Shown here in pieces: positions 17,550 through 26,105 of a DNA stretch of 64,000 nucleotides; position 1 is the stretch's first letter, and every line of letters starts with the position of its first letter. The DNA lies in contig NZ_AP021889.1 in assembly GCF_011398355.1 (NCBI RefSeq), positions 434,001-498,000 of the forward strand. The letters run 5' to 3'. The position numbers and the translations under genes were made by a program. The DNA comes from Thiosulfatimonas sediminis. GTDB taxonomy: Bacteria > Pseudomonadota > Gammaproteobacteria > Thiomicrospirales > Thiomicrospiraceae. The notes beneath the pieces are model-generated. The model was not told the DNA's origin, ran no database searches, and saw only the letters and a list, made by a program, of their open reading frames with translations.

Positions 17550-17688
17550 ACAATTTTTTGCAAATGTAAGAAGTGTTTTTGTGAATGTATTAAATTGTCC
17601 GACAATGTTGTTTTGGATTTGCTTTGGTTTTGCTGTAGTCAATGTCAAAAGCTTGTTAAATCAATAGGTTATGTTTTTGGTTAGAAAT

Positions 17689-17705
17689 TGGCATAAGTTG
17701 TGCAA
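17689..17705 (+). promoter_or_regulatory. Sigma-54 (-24/-12) promoter of cynS
   Basis: TTGGCATAAGTTGTGCAA has GG (17690-17691) and GC (17702-17703) ten bases apart and TGGCA at -24, close to the RpoN consensus. Transcription would begin near 17715, about 100 bases before the cynS ATG. Confidence 0.7.
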
Positions 17706-17815
17706 TAGGATTAAGGCTTAAAAAATTATTTGTTTTTAGTCGACACTGAGTAACGGATTTAAAATTTAAATGCGTTATCAATGTCGACGATTCAATTACT
17801 CAAGGAGAGTCCCTA

Positions 17816-18259
17816 ATGATGACTAAAGTAGAAATGACTGAATCGATTGTATTGGCGAAATCAGAGAAAGGCGTGGGCTGGGTGGATATCGCAGCTGCAT
17901 CTGGGTTAAGTGAGGTGTATACAACCTCTGCCTGTTTAGGCATGAATCATTTAGATAAAGAGCCTGCGGAAAAAGTAGCCGATTTTCTTGGTTTAGGCGC
18001 TGATGTCGTTGCGGCATTACAGACTTTCCCGCACAAGAGTTGGGATCAAATTGTGCCGACCGATCCGTTAATTTACCGTCTGTATGAATTGGTTGGTGTT
18101 TACGGTCCGACCATGAAAGAGGTGATTCATGAAAAATTCGGTGACGGTATTATGAGTGCGATTGATTTTTCAATGGATATCGACAAGGAAGATAATCCGG
18201 CTGGTGATCGTGTTGTGATTACCTTGAACGGTAAGTTCCTGCCTTATAAAGCTTGGTAA
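17816..18259 (+). CDS. cynS: Cyanate hydratase (cyanase)
   Basis: This 147-residue cytosolic enzyme decomposes cyanate with bicarbonate to ammonia and carbon dioxide. The length is close to the family norm (about 156 in E. coli). The C-terminal catalytic domain is well conserved (PTDPLIYRLYELVGVYGPTM), with the active-site triad R88, E91 and S114 in YRLYE and GIMSAIDF, and the typical FLPYKAW end. The N-terminal helix-turn-helix-like domain is present. AAGGAGAG precedes tandem ATG codons; either may be used. It lies alone behind a sigma-54 promoter and is followed by a terminator. The nearby importer may bring in cyanate or a compound that yields it; the enzyme gives nitrogen plus CO2 useful to an autotroph and removes a toxic anion. 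Confidence 0.96.
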   Translation: MMTKVEMTESIVLAKSEKGVGWVDIAAASGLSEVYTTSACLGMNHLDKEPAEKVADFLGLGADVVAALQTFPHKSWDQIVPTDPLIYRLYELVGVYGPTMKEVIHEKFGDGIMSAIDFSMDIDKEDNPAGDRVVITLNGKFLPYKAW

Positions 18260-18293
18260 AAAGCGGGCACAAAATAGAATTTTGCGAAATAAC

Positions 18294-18322
18294 AATGCCT
18301 GCTTGAATGCGGGCATTTTTTG
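18294..18322 (+). terminator. Rho-independent terminator after cynS
   Basis: AATGCCTGC (18294-18302) pairs with GCGGGCATT (18309-18317) around TTGAAT, followed by TTTTTG. It lies about 35 bases after the cynS stop. Confidence 0.85.
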
Positions 18323-18377
18323 TTAAAGAAATAGTCAATGAGCGATGCAAGTTTTAATCAAAAAGGCGAGATTTAAA

Positions 18378-18422
18378 TTAAGGGGACACATAATAAGTCC
18401 CTATTGACGCTTATTCGCTGGC
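18378..18422 (+). repeat. Possible half-copy of the palindromic intergenic repeat
   Basis: TAAGGGGACACATAATAAGT resembles the left terminus of the repeat family (GGAGACACAGAATAAGTCC). The right arm is poorly conserved (GCTTATTCGCTGG), so this is either a decayed copy or a chance likeness. Confidence 0.35.
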
Positions 18423-18433
18423 ATCTTGCTGGG

Positions 18434-19636
18434 TTATAAAATCAAATCAATTTGTTGGACGGTTCCTGCTTGCCCTGAGTCTTCATATAAAAACACCGAG
18501 CTGCTTCGCGTTTGTGCCTGGAGTTCGTTTTGTGCATTTTTGTGACTGAATTCGGTGCTAATGTTGTGCAGAGAAATCGCGCCAATATTTAGCTCCATCA
18601 AGCCATTCAGTTGCATCATTCCATTTTCGGCTTGATGGTAAATTCGTAGCTCTGCGAATACAGGGTCATTTTCATCAATCCACCCGTTTTGGTCTAAATC
18701 ATAGTGAGCTAGGTCTTGAAAACCATTGCCACTTTGTGGTCCAAACAGTTCCGAGCCTTTAGATATTTGACCGTCTTGGTTTTTATCTAACGCCAAAAAA
18801 CCGCTTCCAGGTTTCATCACGTTTATCTGCTTCATTTCTAAATTGTCGTTAATGTCCAGTGCGATTTGATGAAGGCTGAGTTCTGCCGGTTGGCCGCCAA
18901 AGTTCACAACCAGTGGGTCTTTGGGAATAACGCCTTTTTCAAGTAAGAGTTCAGATTGTGTTGAAAAGGTTCTGGACTGTGTCATGGCTAACGAAAAGTC
19001 GATTAAGCGACCATCCGCTGTTTTGACATTCCCCATTGCCTCGAAACGAACGCTTTCCGTCTCTGAGAAGTAATGTGACATAGAGAGTCGTTGTCCATTG
19101 CCTGTCGGCGGCGATTCGCTCAAAACGGTGGGATTTTCGGCCTTGAAAGCGCTTTGATTGAATGGTGTTACTTGCGATTGGTCATCGCCACGATGGTAGC
19201 CGTAGACTTCTAGGGTGTAGGGTTTTCCTGTTAATCTTTCCATCATCGCTTCAATTGCTTCAATCATTTTAATTAAATGAGGAGGCAAAGGATTTTGTTG
19301 CGTAGGGTTTTGCGCGCTGTTGGTGGTTAATTCGGGAGTATGTTGTTGTCTGATTAATGGATTGAATGGTTTCGTCAATGGCGTTGGCATCAATTCAGAC
19401 GAGCGGTTCCAGCCGCTTTCCGGTTTAACCAACCTTTGATTTGAATGATACTCCGAAGTATTCGATTTGACGCTTAACGCGTGCTGAGAGTAGCTCGTAT
19501 TCTCATTTTTTGTGTGTCGCTGAGCCTCAGCGCTCAAGCTACCATTGGTAAACTGCTGAAGCCTTTGTTGCGATTGCTCGCTTTGGTGGAAATAACGTTG
19601 AGAAGATAAGTGTAGTTGCTGATCCTGAATAATCAT
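18434..19636 (-). CDS. Hypothetical protein with two EF-hand-like calcium loops
   Basis: This 400-residue protein has no signal peptide or membrane segment. The first 120 residues are Gln/Ser/Asn-rich and low in complexity. A conserved C-terminal part from about 240 (FGGQPAELSLHQIALDIN) contains two DxDxDG-type loops, DKNQDGQISKGS at 284-295 and DLDQNGWIDEND at 314-325, with the SELFGPQSGNGF link between them. This arrangement recurs in a widespread uncharacterised proteobacterial family. GGAGGAC precedes the ATG. Calcium binding is inferred from the loops. The gene stands alone, with repeats on both sides. Confidence 0.75.
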   Translation of the reverse strand: MIIQDQQLHLSSQRYFHQSEQSQQRLQQFTNGSLSAEAQRHTKNENTSYSQHALSVKSNTSEYHSNQRLVKPESGWNRSSELMPTPLTKPFNPLIRQQHTPELTTNSAQNPTQQNPLPPHLIKMIEAIEAMMERLTGKPYTLEVYGYHRGDDQSQVTPFNQSAFKAENPTVLSESPPTGNGQRLSMSHYFSETESVRFEAMGNVKTADGRLIDFSLAMTQSRTFSTQSELLLEKGVIPKDPLVVNFGGQPAELSLHQIALDINDNLEMKQINVMKPGSGFLALDKNQDGQISKGSELFGPQSGNGFQDLAHYDLDQNGWIDENDPVFAELRIYHQAENGMMQLNGLMELNIGAISLHNISTEFSHKNAQNELQAQTRSSSVFLYEDSGQAGTVQQIDLIL

Positions 19637-20295
19637 GTCACAGTCCTCCGCATCAATGGCAGCTAACTTCCCTCGTGACCTTGTCTATTATTTGTATTTA
19701 GAGAGACACAGAATAAATTCATTTATTTCGGCAAGCTCCTACAGGGGGCAAATTCTAGGCTTGCTTCGAAATACATTGCCAAAGCGATGGATGTGAAGCG
19801 TAGCAACGAAGTTTGTAAGCCTTGCCCTCAAGGGCTTTGAAGAATTTAACTGCACTGTGTTGCCTGTTTGTGTCCGATATGGACATGGCTGCAAACAGTC
19901 GCCTTGCTCAGCTAAACGCTTTTATGCATGAAGTCATTTGAACTGATTCTGTGTCTCCTTAGACGGTTATCGGCTTCAACTTAAAAATAGTTAGCGCAAA
20001 GTTAGAGGATCACAAGTTAAATTGATTTTAGGCTCGAGGTTTGCATACCGGTCACTGCGTTTTTATTACGAGCGACAGTGTAGTAATTGCGTACATAGAG
20101 TGAATAAAATTTACTTTTTTTCAGGTGTTTTTATTGACGAGGCGCAATAAGCAATGTCATTACTTGTTTTTTAAATAGCCTTATTTAATATCATTATTGT
20201 CATGGTTCTGCATTTTAAATGTAGCGTGTTTTGACATTTAAGCGCGGTAGGTTTTGTGCGCGAGCAATGTCATTTTCTGATTTGAGGAGAGTTTC
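19637..20295. other. Intergenic region containing the full-length repeat copy
   Basis: There is no gene in about 660 bases. The left part (19698-19962) is the longest copy of the MITE-like repeat. The remainder is AT-rich and should contain the promoter of the chemoreceptor gene; I found no convincing flagellar-type or sigma-70 match. GAGGAG precedes the ATG at 20296. Confidence 0.55.
19698..19962. repeat. MITE-like intergenic repeat, full-length copy (about 265 bp)
   Basis: The ends are inverted repeats: left TTAGAGAGACACAGAATAAA, right (reverse complement) CTAAGGAGACACAGAATCAG. The interior (GTGTTGCCTGTTTGTG, CAAACAGTCGCCTTGCTC) is shared with the degenerate copies at about 1540-1731 and 1885-2012. 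The short copy at 60964-61043 has the same two termini but lacks the interior. No open reading frame of a transposase is present, so the element is non-autonomous. Confidence 0.7.
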
Positions 20296-22485
20296 ATGAC
20301 GTGGTTCTTTGATTTATCCGTTCGTACTAAATTAATGAGTTTAGTCGGGCTTCTTTTGGTGTTAATGCTCAGTGTAGGGGTTCTCGGATTAAACTCGGTT
20401 TCTAAAATTAATACGATGGCGGACAGTATGTATGAGCGAGAGTTGCTCGGTTTAAATTATATTAAAGAAGCCAATATTGATTTGCTGTATCAGGCGAGAG
20501 CGGTGCGCAATTTGTTGTTGGCGCAAACCGACGATAGCATTGACCAAGCGGAGTATTACCAAGCGGTTGAAAAATACGCGACAAGAATGCAAGAGAATTT
20601 GAACGAAGCTGAGAAGTTGATTACTGCTCCCGAAGCGATAGCACTTTTTGCTCGGATGCGTGAAGCCAACCAAGAATACAGTAAAGCCACTGCCCAATTA
20701 TTGGAAGCCGCCCGCTTAGAAAAAAGCAGCGGTCAATTGACGATGCAAAATCGTGAATCGGTACAGATTGCCCTAGTCGATAATCGTAAGATTAATGAGC
20801 AGGTTGATAATTTATTAACCGAATTAACATTGATAAAAGTCAATAACGCTGCAGATGCCAGTGCGCTTTCGACGGAATTATTTAATCAGTCGTCGGTTTT
20901 AATTATCAGCATGATCGTCATCGCCTTGGCTTTGGGACTGGGTTTAGGTCTACTGATTTCGGCACGTATTAGTCGTAATGTTGCGACCTTAGCGCGAGGT
21001 TTGGACAATTTGGCACAGCAACAGGATTTTTCATACCGAGCGCAAATTAGCGATCGTGATGAAATTGGGGCCATGAGCGATTCGGTCAATAATCTGTTAA
21101 ATGCACTGCAAAAAACCATTAGCGAAGCCAATCGAACCGTTAATGCTTTAGCAGAGGGGGATTTTAGCCAGCGTATGGCACTTGAAGTAAACGGTGATTT
21201 ATTGCAGTTGAAAACGGGGATTAATGACAGTGCGGACAGCATTACCGATGTGGTTGATGCATTGAATAACGTAATGCAATCGATTCAAGCTGGGCAATTT
21301 TCAGTACAGATTGATGCCGATGTATCGGGTGAATATCGTCGTATGTTGGATTTAGCGAGCGGCTCGATGCGTGAAATGAATGAAGTGATTAATGACATCA
21401 ATAATGTGATGGATCACGTTTCGCAAGGTGTTTTTAGTCAACGTGTAGAAGCCGCAGCCAATGGTGAAATGTTGGATTTGAAAGAGTCGATTAATGCGAC
21501 TGTTAGAGTGTTGGATGAAGTAATCAGTGATATTACTGGAGTGATGAACGCGCAAGGTAAAGGTGACTTAACTCGTCAAGTCAGCGCGCAATGCGGCGGA
21601 CAGTTAGCGGACATTAAAAAAGCGATTAACACCACCGCAGAAAATCTGAGCGCGATTATTGCACAAGCGGTTAATGCTTCAGAAATCGTGCAAGGCGCTT
21701 CCGATGAAGTTACTAAAGGGGCGTTGGATTTGAGTCAACGCGTGCAGCAGCAAGCGGCGTCCTTAGAGGAAACCTCGGCAACCATGGAGCAGATGAACGC
21801 AACGGTTCAGCAAAATACACAAAGTGCTCAAGATGTTGCGCGTCTTGCCACGGAAGTTCAGGCCAAAGCAACCCAAGGCAGTGCCGTGATGAAGCAAACC
21901 ATTGCAGCGATGACCTCAATTCAAGATTCCAGTAACCGCATTGTCGATATTGTTAGCTTAATTGATGGGATTGCTTTTCAGACGAATTTATTGGCGCTAA
22001 ATGCCGCGGTAGAGGCGGCACGTGCCGGTGAGCAAGGGCGTGGTTTTGCCGTGGTCGCTGGTGAAGTTCGCGCTTTGGCGCAAAAATCTGCGGATGCCGC
22101 GAAAGACATTAAAAATCTTATTGATGACAATGTTGCGCTTATTAACCAAGGGACCGAGCTGGCGGGTGAGTCTGGCAGTATGTTGGAAAATATCAATGAT
22201 TCGGTTAAACAGGTTTCGCAAATGATTGACCATATTGCCAAAGCCTCTGCCGAGCAAGCCGAAGGGATTTCGCAAGTGCATTTGGCGATCAGTCAAATTG
22301 ATGAAGTGACTCAGCAGAATGCTGCGTTGGTGGAAGAAACATCGGCAGCGGCGGAAAGCATGAGTGAACAGGCGAATCAGTTAGGTGAAAATATGGCTTT
22401 TTTCAACACTAACGAATCCGATGGTCATCATCCGCTGAATGATTCTGTGGCGCGTTTGTCTGCGACAACCGTAAGCCTCCATTAA
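20296..22485 (+). CDS. Methyl-accepting chemotaxis protein
   Basis: This 729-residue chemoreceptor has TM1 at about 11-32 (LMSLVGLLLVLMLSVGVLGL), a four-helix-bundle periplasmic sensor (about 33-198) and TM2 at about 200-222. HAMP and further HAMP-like repeats occupy about 223-460. A long signalling domain carries the invariant hairpin tip EAARAGEQGRGFAVVAGEVR near 573-592. The repeated EMNEVINDINNVMDHV-type helices suggest poly-HAMP. It has no C-terminal NWETF-type pentapeptide for CheR docking. The ligand is unknown. GAGGAG precedes the ATG. The gene is isolated from other chemotaxis genes, and a palindromic repeat begins right after its stop. Confidence 0.93.
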   Translation: MTWFFDLSVRTKLMSLVGLLLVLMLSVGVLGLNSVSKINTMADSMYERELLGLNYIKEANIDLLYQARAVRNLLLAQTDDSIDQAEYYQAVEKYATRMQENLNEAEKLITAPEAIALFARMREANQEYSKATAQLLEAARLEKSSGQLTMQNRESVQIALVDNRKINEQVDNLLTELTLIKVNNAADASALSTELFNQSSVLIISMIVIALALGLGLGLLISARISRNVATLARGLDNLAQQQDFSYRAQISDRDEIGAMSDSVNNLLNALQKTISEANRTVNALAEGDFSQRMALEVNGDLLQLKTGINDSADSITDVVDALNNVMQSIQAGQFSVQIDADVSGEYRRMLDLASGSMREMNEVINDINNVMDHVSQGVFSQRVEAAANGEMLDLKESINATVRVLDEVISDITGVMNAQGKGDLTRQVSAQCGGQLADIKKAINTTAENLSAIIAQAVNASEIVQGASDEVTKGALDLSQRVQQQAASLEETSATMEQMNATVQQNTQSAQDVARLATEVQAKATQGSAVMKQTIAAMTSIQDSSNRIVDIVSLIDGIAFQTNLLALNAAVEAARAGEQGRGFAVVAGEVRALAQKSADAAKDIKNLIDDNVALINQGTELAGESGSMLENINDSVKQVSQMIDHIAKASAEQAEGISQVHLAISQIDEVTQQNAALVEETSAAAESMSEQANQLGENMAFFNTNESDGHHPLNDSVARLSATTVSLH

Positions 22486-22486
22486 T

Positions 22487-22563
22487 CCAAGGCAGCGCAG
22501 AATAAGTCGAACAGCTCTTGCTGCTGGTTAAAGCCTGTGAGAGTTTATTCTGCGTTTTCTTAA
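22487..22563. repeat. Palindromic intergenic repeat directly after the chemoreceptor stop
   Basis: The left arm CCAAGGCAGCGCAGAATAAG and right arm TTTATTCTGCGTTTTCTTA form inverted termini like those of the repeats at 60964 and 19698. The interior differs. Its position two bases after the stop suggests it may also act as a transcript 3' end. Confidence 0.55.
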
Positions 22564-22748
22564 CCGATCCAGTAAGCTTGCGCATTTATGGCGCTTTTTT
22601 GATGTCATAATAGGCTCTTCTTAAGAAACCTTCACTCTAATCGTAATTGTTCAGTATACTGCCCTTAATAAGTAGTTTGTCGTATTTCATGGGCGTAAGA
22701 GCCGTTTTATTCGGTTGGGTGCATCGGTTATGTTAGTGGAGAGTGTTG

Positions 22749-25115
22749 ATGAGTTCTTTAAGACAAATTCGGATTAACCTCTTATTGCTATTCAGCATTA
22801 TTGTCAGTGGCTTAATCGCCATCACGTTTTATTATCATGTCCAAACGATTGAAACACTTGCTCAGGATGAGTTTGAGCAGACACTCTCTTCAAAGGGCCA
22901 AGAGTTGGCGGTGGATGTGCAAACTTTGCTTCGTCAAAATATCGAAAAAGTGCAGGTTATTGGCTCAAATCAGTTGCTTACTCAAGCATTGCGTTCCAGT
23001 AATGAAAACTATGCACAGATAGGTGTGGCAGCGCGCAAAGCGCAAATTGCGGAGCAAAATGAGGCATGGAAAACACACAATACATCGCCGCTAATTGAAA
23101 GCGTTTTGACTAATCCAGTGGCGATGTATTTACGCGATGTGAAAAGCGGCTTACCCAATTTAATGGGAGAGATCTTTGTCACTAACCGCTTTGGTGTTGC
23201 CATTGCCTCAACCAATAAATTAACCACGTTTGCGCATCAACATAAATATTGGTGGCAAGGTGCATACCATCAGGGTCGAGGGCAAGTTTTCATTGACGAT
23301 CGCGGTTTTGATGAGAGCGCCAATGCTTATGTTTTGGGGATAGTGATACCGCTGCTTGAACAGGGCGAAGTGATTGGCTTGCTTAAAGCCAATTTAAAAC
23401 TGTCCGGATTGTTTTTAGATTTAATTGCGCGGCATAACGAGGTGAGTGCGTTCGAATCGATTATCGTGCGCTCTTATGGCCAAGTGGTTTTTCAGGAAAA
23501 TTGGCAGTCCTTAACCCGTGCCGTGCCACCTGAGTTACTTAAACTGTTGAATCAAAAACGGGGCAGTCCGTTGTTGTATAAGTTATTTGGCGAGTCAGTT
23601 TTTGTCGCCCAAAACAACATTCAATTGAGCGATATTCTGCAATTCAATGTCGAATTTGGCGGTATGCCGGTGACGGTCGATCGCGACGCCACGCAAGGTA
23701 ATAAAGGCGAACAGTGGTTGGTGCTGACCTTTGGTGCTTTTGATAAAGGGGCGGCGTTGATTGCAAATACCACTTCCTATGCGGTGAGTATTGCGATTGC
23801 TTTGGTGTTTTTCGGACTGGTATTAGGTTTTATCGGCGTGCAATTGATTATCCATAAAGAGCAGGAGTATCAAGCGCGTTTGCAAGAGCGGGCGTTAAAA
23901 ACGGAGCGCGATTTAATTCTTAAAACGCGTGAAAATGCGATCCAGCTTGAGGTTGTTCATAAGCACAGTAAAAATGCGCTCTTGGGTGAGATGCTTGGGT
24001 CGATTGCACATCAGTGGCGACAACCGCTGAACGAATTATCGCTTAGGTTGGTTAAGTTTTCTGGGCAGTATCATCAGGGTGAAATGAATAACGCATTGTT
24101 TGAGGATTTTGTTAAAGAACAGAACCGGCTTATCGACTTCATGGGGCAAACGGTCAGTGATTTTCAGAACTTTTTTAGACAAGATAAAGTGCCACAAAAC
24201 TTTGCTTTAAAATCGGCAATCAGTCAGGTACTGAAACTTTTAGAAGGGCGCTTAAACAAGCATCGCATCATGGTTTATGTCACTGGGGTTAACTTGCAAG
24301 TAAACGGTTATGAGGGCGAGTTTAAACAGGTTTTAATCAACTTGATTGCCAACTCGATTGATGCGATTAAGGAAAATTTGGTGCAGAAGCCAAGGATTGA
24401 TTTGCACCTTAGCGCCAGCGGTATGGTTTTTTCGGATAATGCCGGTGGCATTGATGAGCAAATCTTGTCGCAAATTTTTGACCCCTATTTCACCACTAAA
24501 TTTACGCAAGGCGGCAGTGGTTTGGGGTTGTATATATCAAAACTGATTGTTGAGGGTATGGGCGGTAAAATTGAGGCACGCAACACCGAGAATGGTGTAG
24601 GGTTTGAGATTCATTTTGCTCAGTGTGCGGTTTTAGAGGCTGTCCCCGATTTTACTCCGCGGATGGCGGTGGAGGCACCAAAGCCGGAGCCTATAGCGGT
24701 TCAGCCGCAAGTCAAGTTGCAAGGTAAAACGGTATTGGTGGTTGAGGATGTCGAAGTGAACCGTACCGTGCTCCTCTATCTTTTGCAAGAGATGGGGTTG
24801 TCCGTGCTACAAGCCAGTAATGGTTTTGAAGCACTTGAGGTGATTGGCAAAAACGCGGTGGATGTTATTTTAATGGATATTGAAATGCCCGCTATGGACG
24901 GTTTAAAGGCAACCCAAAAAATACGCGAACAGTTGCGATTGTCGATGCCGATTATTGCGTTGACCGGCAATAGCAATCAAGAGACCATTCAAAAAGCCTT
25001 TGCTGTCGGCATGGACGCTTATCTGACCAAGCCAATTGACCGCGAACTATTATTGAACCAGCTGAATACGGTGTTGTCCAATAGCGGCTTAAATAAAGTC
25101 TTGATGAGCAAGTAG
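22749..25115 (+). CDS. Hybrid histidine kinase with extracellular sensor and C-terminal receiver
   Basis: This protein is 788 residues from the ATG at 22749, six bases after GGAG; an in-frame GTG two codons earlier is possible. TM1 at about 7-29 and TM2 at about 341-364 enclose a periplasmic Cache-like sensor. The kinase core starts with an unusual dimerisation motif, H421 in AHQWRQPLNELSL, instead of SHELRTPL. The HATPase boxes are clear (LINLIANSIDAI, GGSGLGLYISK). A receiver domain at about 655-775 has D710 in LMDIEMPAMDG and a conserved lysine in YLTKPID. The signal is unknown. The HQWRQPL group is common in sulfur-oxidising and epsilonproteobacterial sensors. No separate output regulator is adjacent. 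Confidence 0.92.
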   Translation: MSSLRQIRINLLLLFSIIVSGLIAITFYYHVQTIETLAQDEFEQTLSSKGQELAVDVQTLLRQNIEKVQVIGSNQLLTQALRSSNENYAQIGVAARKAQIAEQNEAWKTHNTSPLIESVLTNPVAMYLRDVKSGLPNLMGEIFVTNRFGVAIASTNKLTTFAHQHKYWWQGAYHQGRGQVFIDDRGFDESANAYVLGIVIPLLEQGEVIGLLKANLKLSGLFLDLIARHNEVSAFESIIVRSYGQVVFQENWQSLTRAVPPELLKLLNQKRGSPLLYKLFGESVFVAQNNIQLSDILQFNVEFGGMPVTVDRDATQGNKGEQWLVLTFGAFDKGAALIANTTSYAVSIAIALVFFGLVLGFIGVQLIIHKEQEYQARLQERALKTERDLILKTRENAIQLEVVHKHSKNALLGEMLGSIAHQWRQPLNELSLRLVKFSGQYHQGEMNNALFEDFVKEQNRLIDFMGQTVSDFQNFFRQDKVPQNFALKSAISQVLKLLEGRLNKHRIMVYVTGVNLQVNGYEGEFKQVLINLIANSIDAIKENLVQKPRIDLHLSASGMVFSDNAGGIDEQILSQIFDPYFTTKFTQGGSGLGLYISKLIVEGMGGKIEARNTENGVGFEIHFAQCAVLEAVPDFTPRMAVEAPKPEPIAVQPQVKLQGKTVLVVEDVEVNRTVLLYLLQEMGLSVLQASNGFEALEVIGKNAVDVILMDIEMPAMDGLKATQKIREQLRLSMPIIALTGNSNQETIQKAFAVGMDAYLTKPIDRELLLNQLNTVLSNSGLNKVLMSK

Positions 25116-25442
25116 ATGCAAAACGCGATCGTTTAAGCAGATTTTTTGTGGTTTTGGCGGGCATGCTGTTTACATTAAGCGCTTGGTTGCATGCTGTTGC
25201 ACGCGAGACAAGGTGCTTTTGGGGTTTTGCATCGAGTCGATTTGTGGTCAAGGTATGCTTAAAATATCGGTAAAATCGTTGTTTTGTTTCTCTTTCGTTA
25301 GCCGCTGGTCACTTGATTTCCGCCAACTCCGCTGGCGCGTGCCACTTGTAAATAAAAATTCAAAATAGTGAATGAGTCGGATTGCCATACGTCAAAATGG
25401 GTATATAATTACGCATTAATACTTAATTTTTGTAGGGAGATT
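25116..25442. other. Intergenic region with decayed-looking coding sequence
   Basis: No intact gene is present. A frame near 25150-25270 begins VVLAGMLFTLSAWLHAVA, reads like a signal peptide and then ends after about 40 codons, with no proper start or ribosome binding site. It could be the remnant of an exported-protein gene. A sigma-70 promoter for the next gene is at 25382-25409. Confidence 0.35.
25382..25409 (+). promoter_or_regulatory. Sigma-70-type promoter
   Basis: TTGCCA (25382-25387) and TATAAT (25404-25409) are 16 bases apart, upstream of the small gene at 25443. The -10 hexamer is a perfect match. Confidence 0.6.
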
Positions 25443-25799
25443 ATGCAAGCCAGTATGTCTTTAAAGGTGGTGTCTGCTTCTTCGCGTCAAGCGATTGCGT
25501 TAGCAAGTATCGCGATGTTTGATTCACCAGAGGATTGTGTGCGTGAATGGCAAGCGATTATGCCGGCAGGCAGTATTGACCAGGCCACATTTGAATGGGG
25601 GGATCAACTCTACTATTTTTTACTTAATCGCGTGTGCCCGATACATGATGATTTTAACCGTGAAAAAGTCGTTTCCAAAGACGTCGCTTTAGCGATTTGC
25701 AACGCAAAGATAGAGCGTTTGATGGGTATGGCTTTACAAACTTTAAGCCATTGTCATCCCCGTGATTTTGAGACTTTGCTTAATCGACAAGCGATATAA
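25443..25799 (+). CDS. Hypothetical protein
   Basis: This protein is 118 residues from the ATG at 25443, which follows GTAGGGAG by four bases; the frame is open 25 codons further but that part lies over the promoter. It has no signal peptide or membrane segment, is mostly helical, and has features such as SPEDCVREWQAIMP, FEWGDQLYYFLLNRVCPIHDDF and a C-terminal LSHCHPRDFETLL. I do not recognise the family. Its own promoter and ribosome site support it being real. The following small gene is convergent. Confidence 0.6.
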   Translation: MQASMSLKVVSASSRQAIALASIAMFDSPEDCVREWQAIMPAGSIDQATFEWGDQLYYFLLNRVCPIHDDFNREKVVSKDVALAICNAKIERLMGMALQTLSHCHPRDFETLLNRQAI

Positions 25800-25904
25800 A
25801 AGCGTTCAGTCTCTCTTTCGGGACGCATGGTCAGCAACGCCTCTCCTGAGCTGTTGCACTTAAAAGCTTGAAGCGGGGGGTCTCTATAGGTTTAAAATGC
25901 CTTC

Positions 25905-26105
25905 CTAGTATTTTTCAACTCGCTCTACATTATCCAGTGGAATCCTTTCATCCTCGGGTGTAACCAAAAACTCCTTTCCGGCCTGGGTCGATAGAGTTTT
26001 AACTTTACCTTGATACAGTATCTTCCCGTTTTCGATTAGGGTTACCGAGGTATTCCGCATCGCGGCGACTTCCAGTTCACTGTAATATTGACAAGCCAGT
26101 GGCAT
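25905..26105 (-). CDS. Small Rof-like protein (Rho-binding antiterminator family), copy 2
   Basis: This protein is 66 residues from the ATG at 26105, eight bases after AGGAG. It is nearly the twin of the protein encoded at 11006-11203: both begin MPLAC, share YYSELEVAAM and YQGKVKTL, and carry GKEFLVTPED. The two differ mainly in the stretch after AAM and at the C-terminus. As with copy 1, the family is inferred from the small beta-barrel pattern of Rof. It is divergent from the gsp operon, with a palindromic repeat in between. Confidence 0.6.
   Translation of the reverse strand: MPLACQYYSELEVAAMRNTSVTLIENGKILYQGKVKTLSTQAGKEFLVTPEDERIPLDNVERVEKY

Larger units (their letters stand above)
17430..17815. 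other. Divergent regulatory region osmC-like / cynS
   Basis: This AT-rich stretch of almost 400 bases has no supported gene. It holds the cynS sigma-54 promoter (17689-17705), the 11-mer TACAAAGTTAT shared with the importer promoter (17539-17549) and a palindrome ATTGTCCGACAAT (about 17595-17607). On the minus strand a weak -24/-12-like match (TGGTATCTCTAGCGCT, 17465-17480) could serve the OsmC gene. Confidence 0.55.

Noticed and set aside
17442-17684. Cysteine-rich 80-codon frame between the OsmC gene and cynS
   Set aside because: It lies across the divergent regulatory region and shows low-complexity AT-driven codons; probably not coding.
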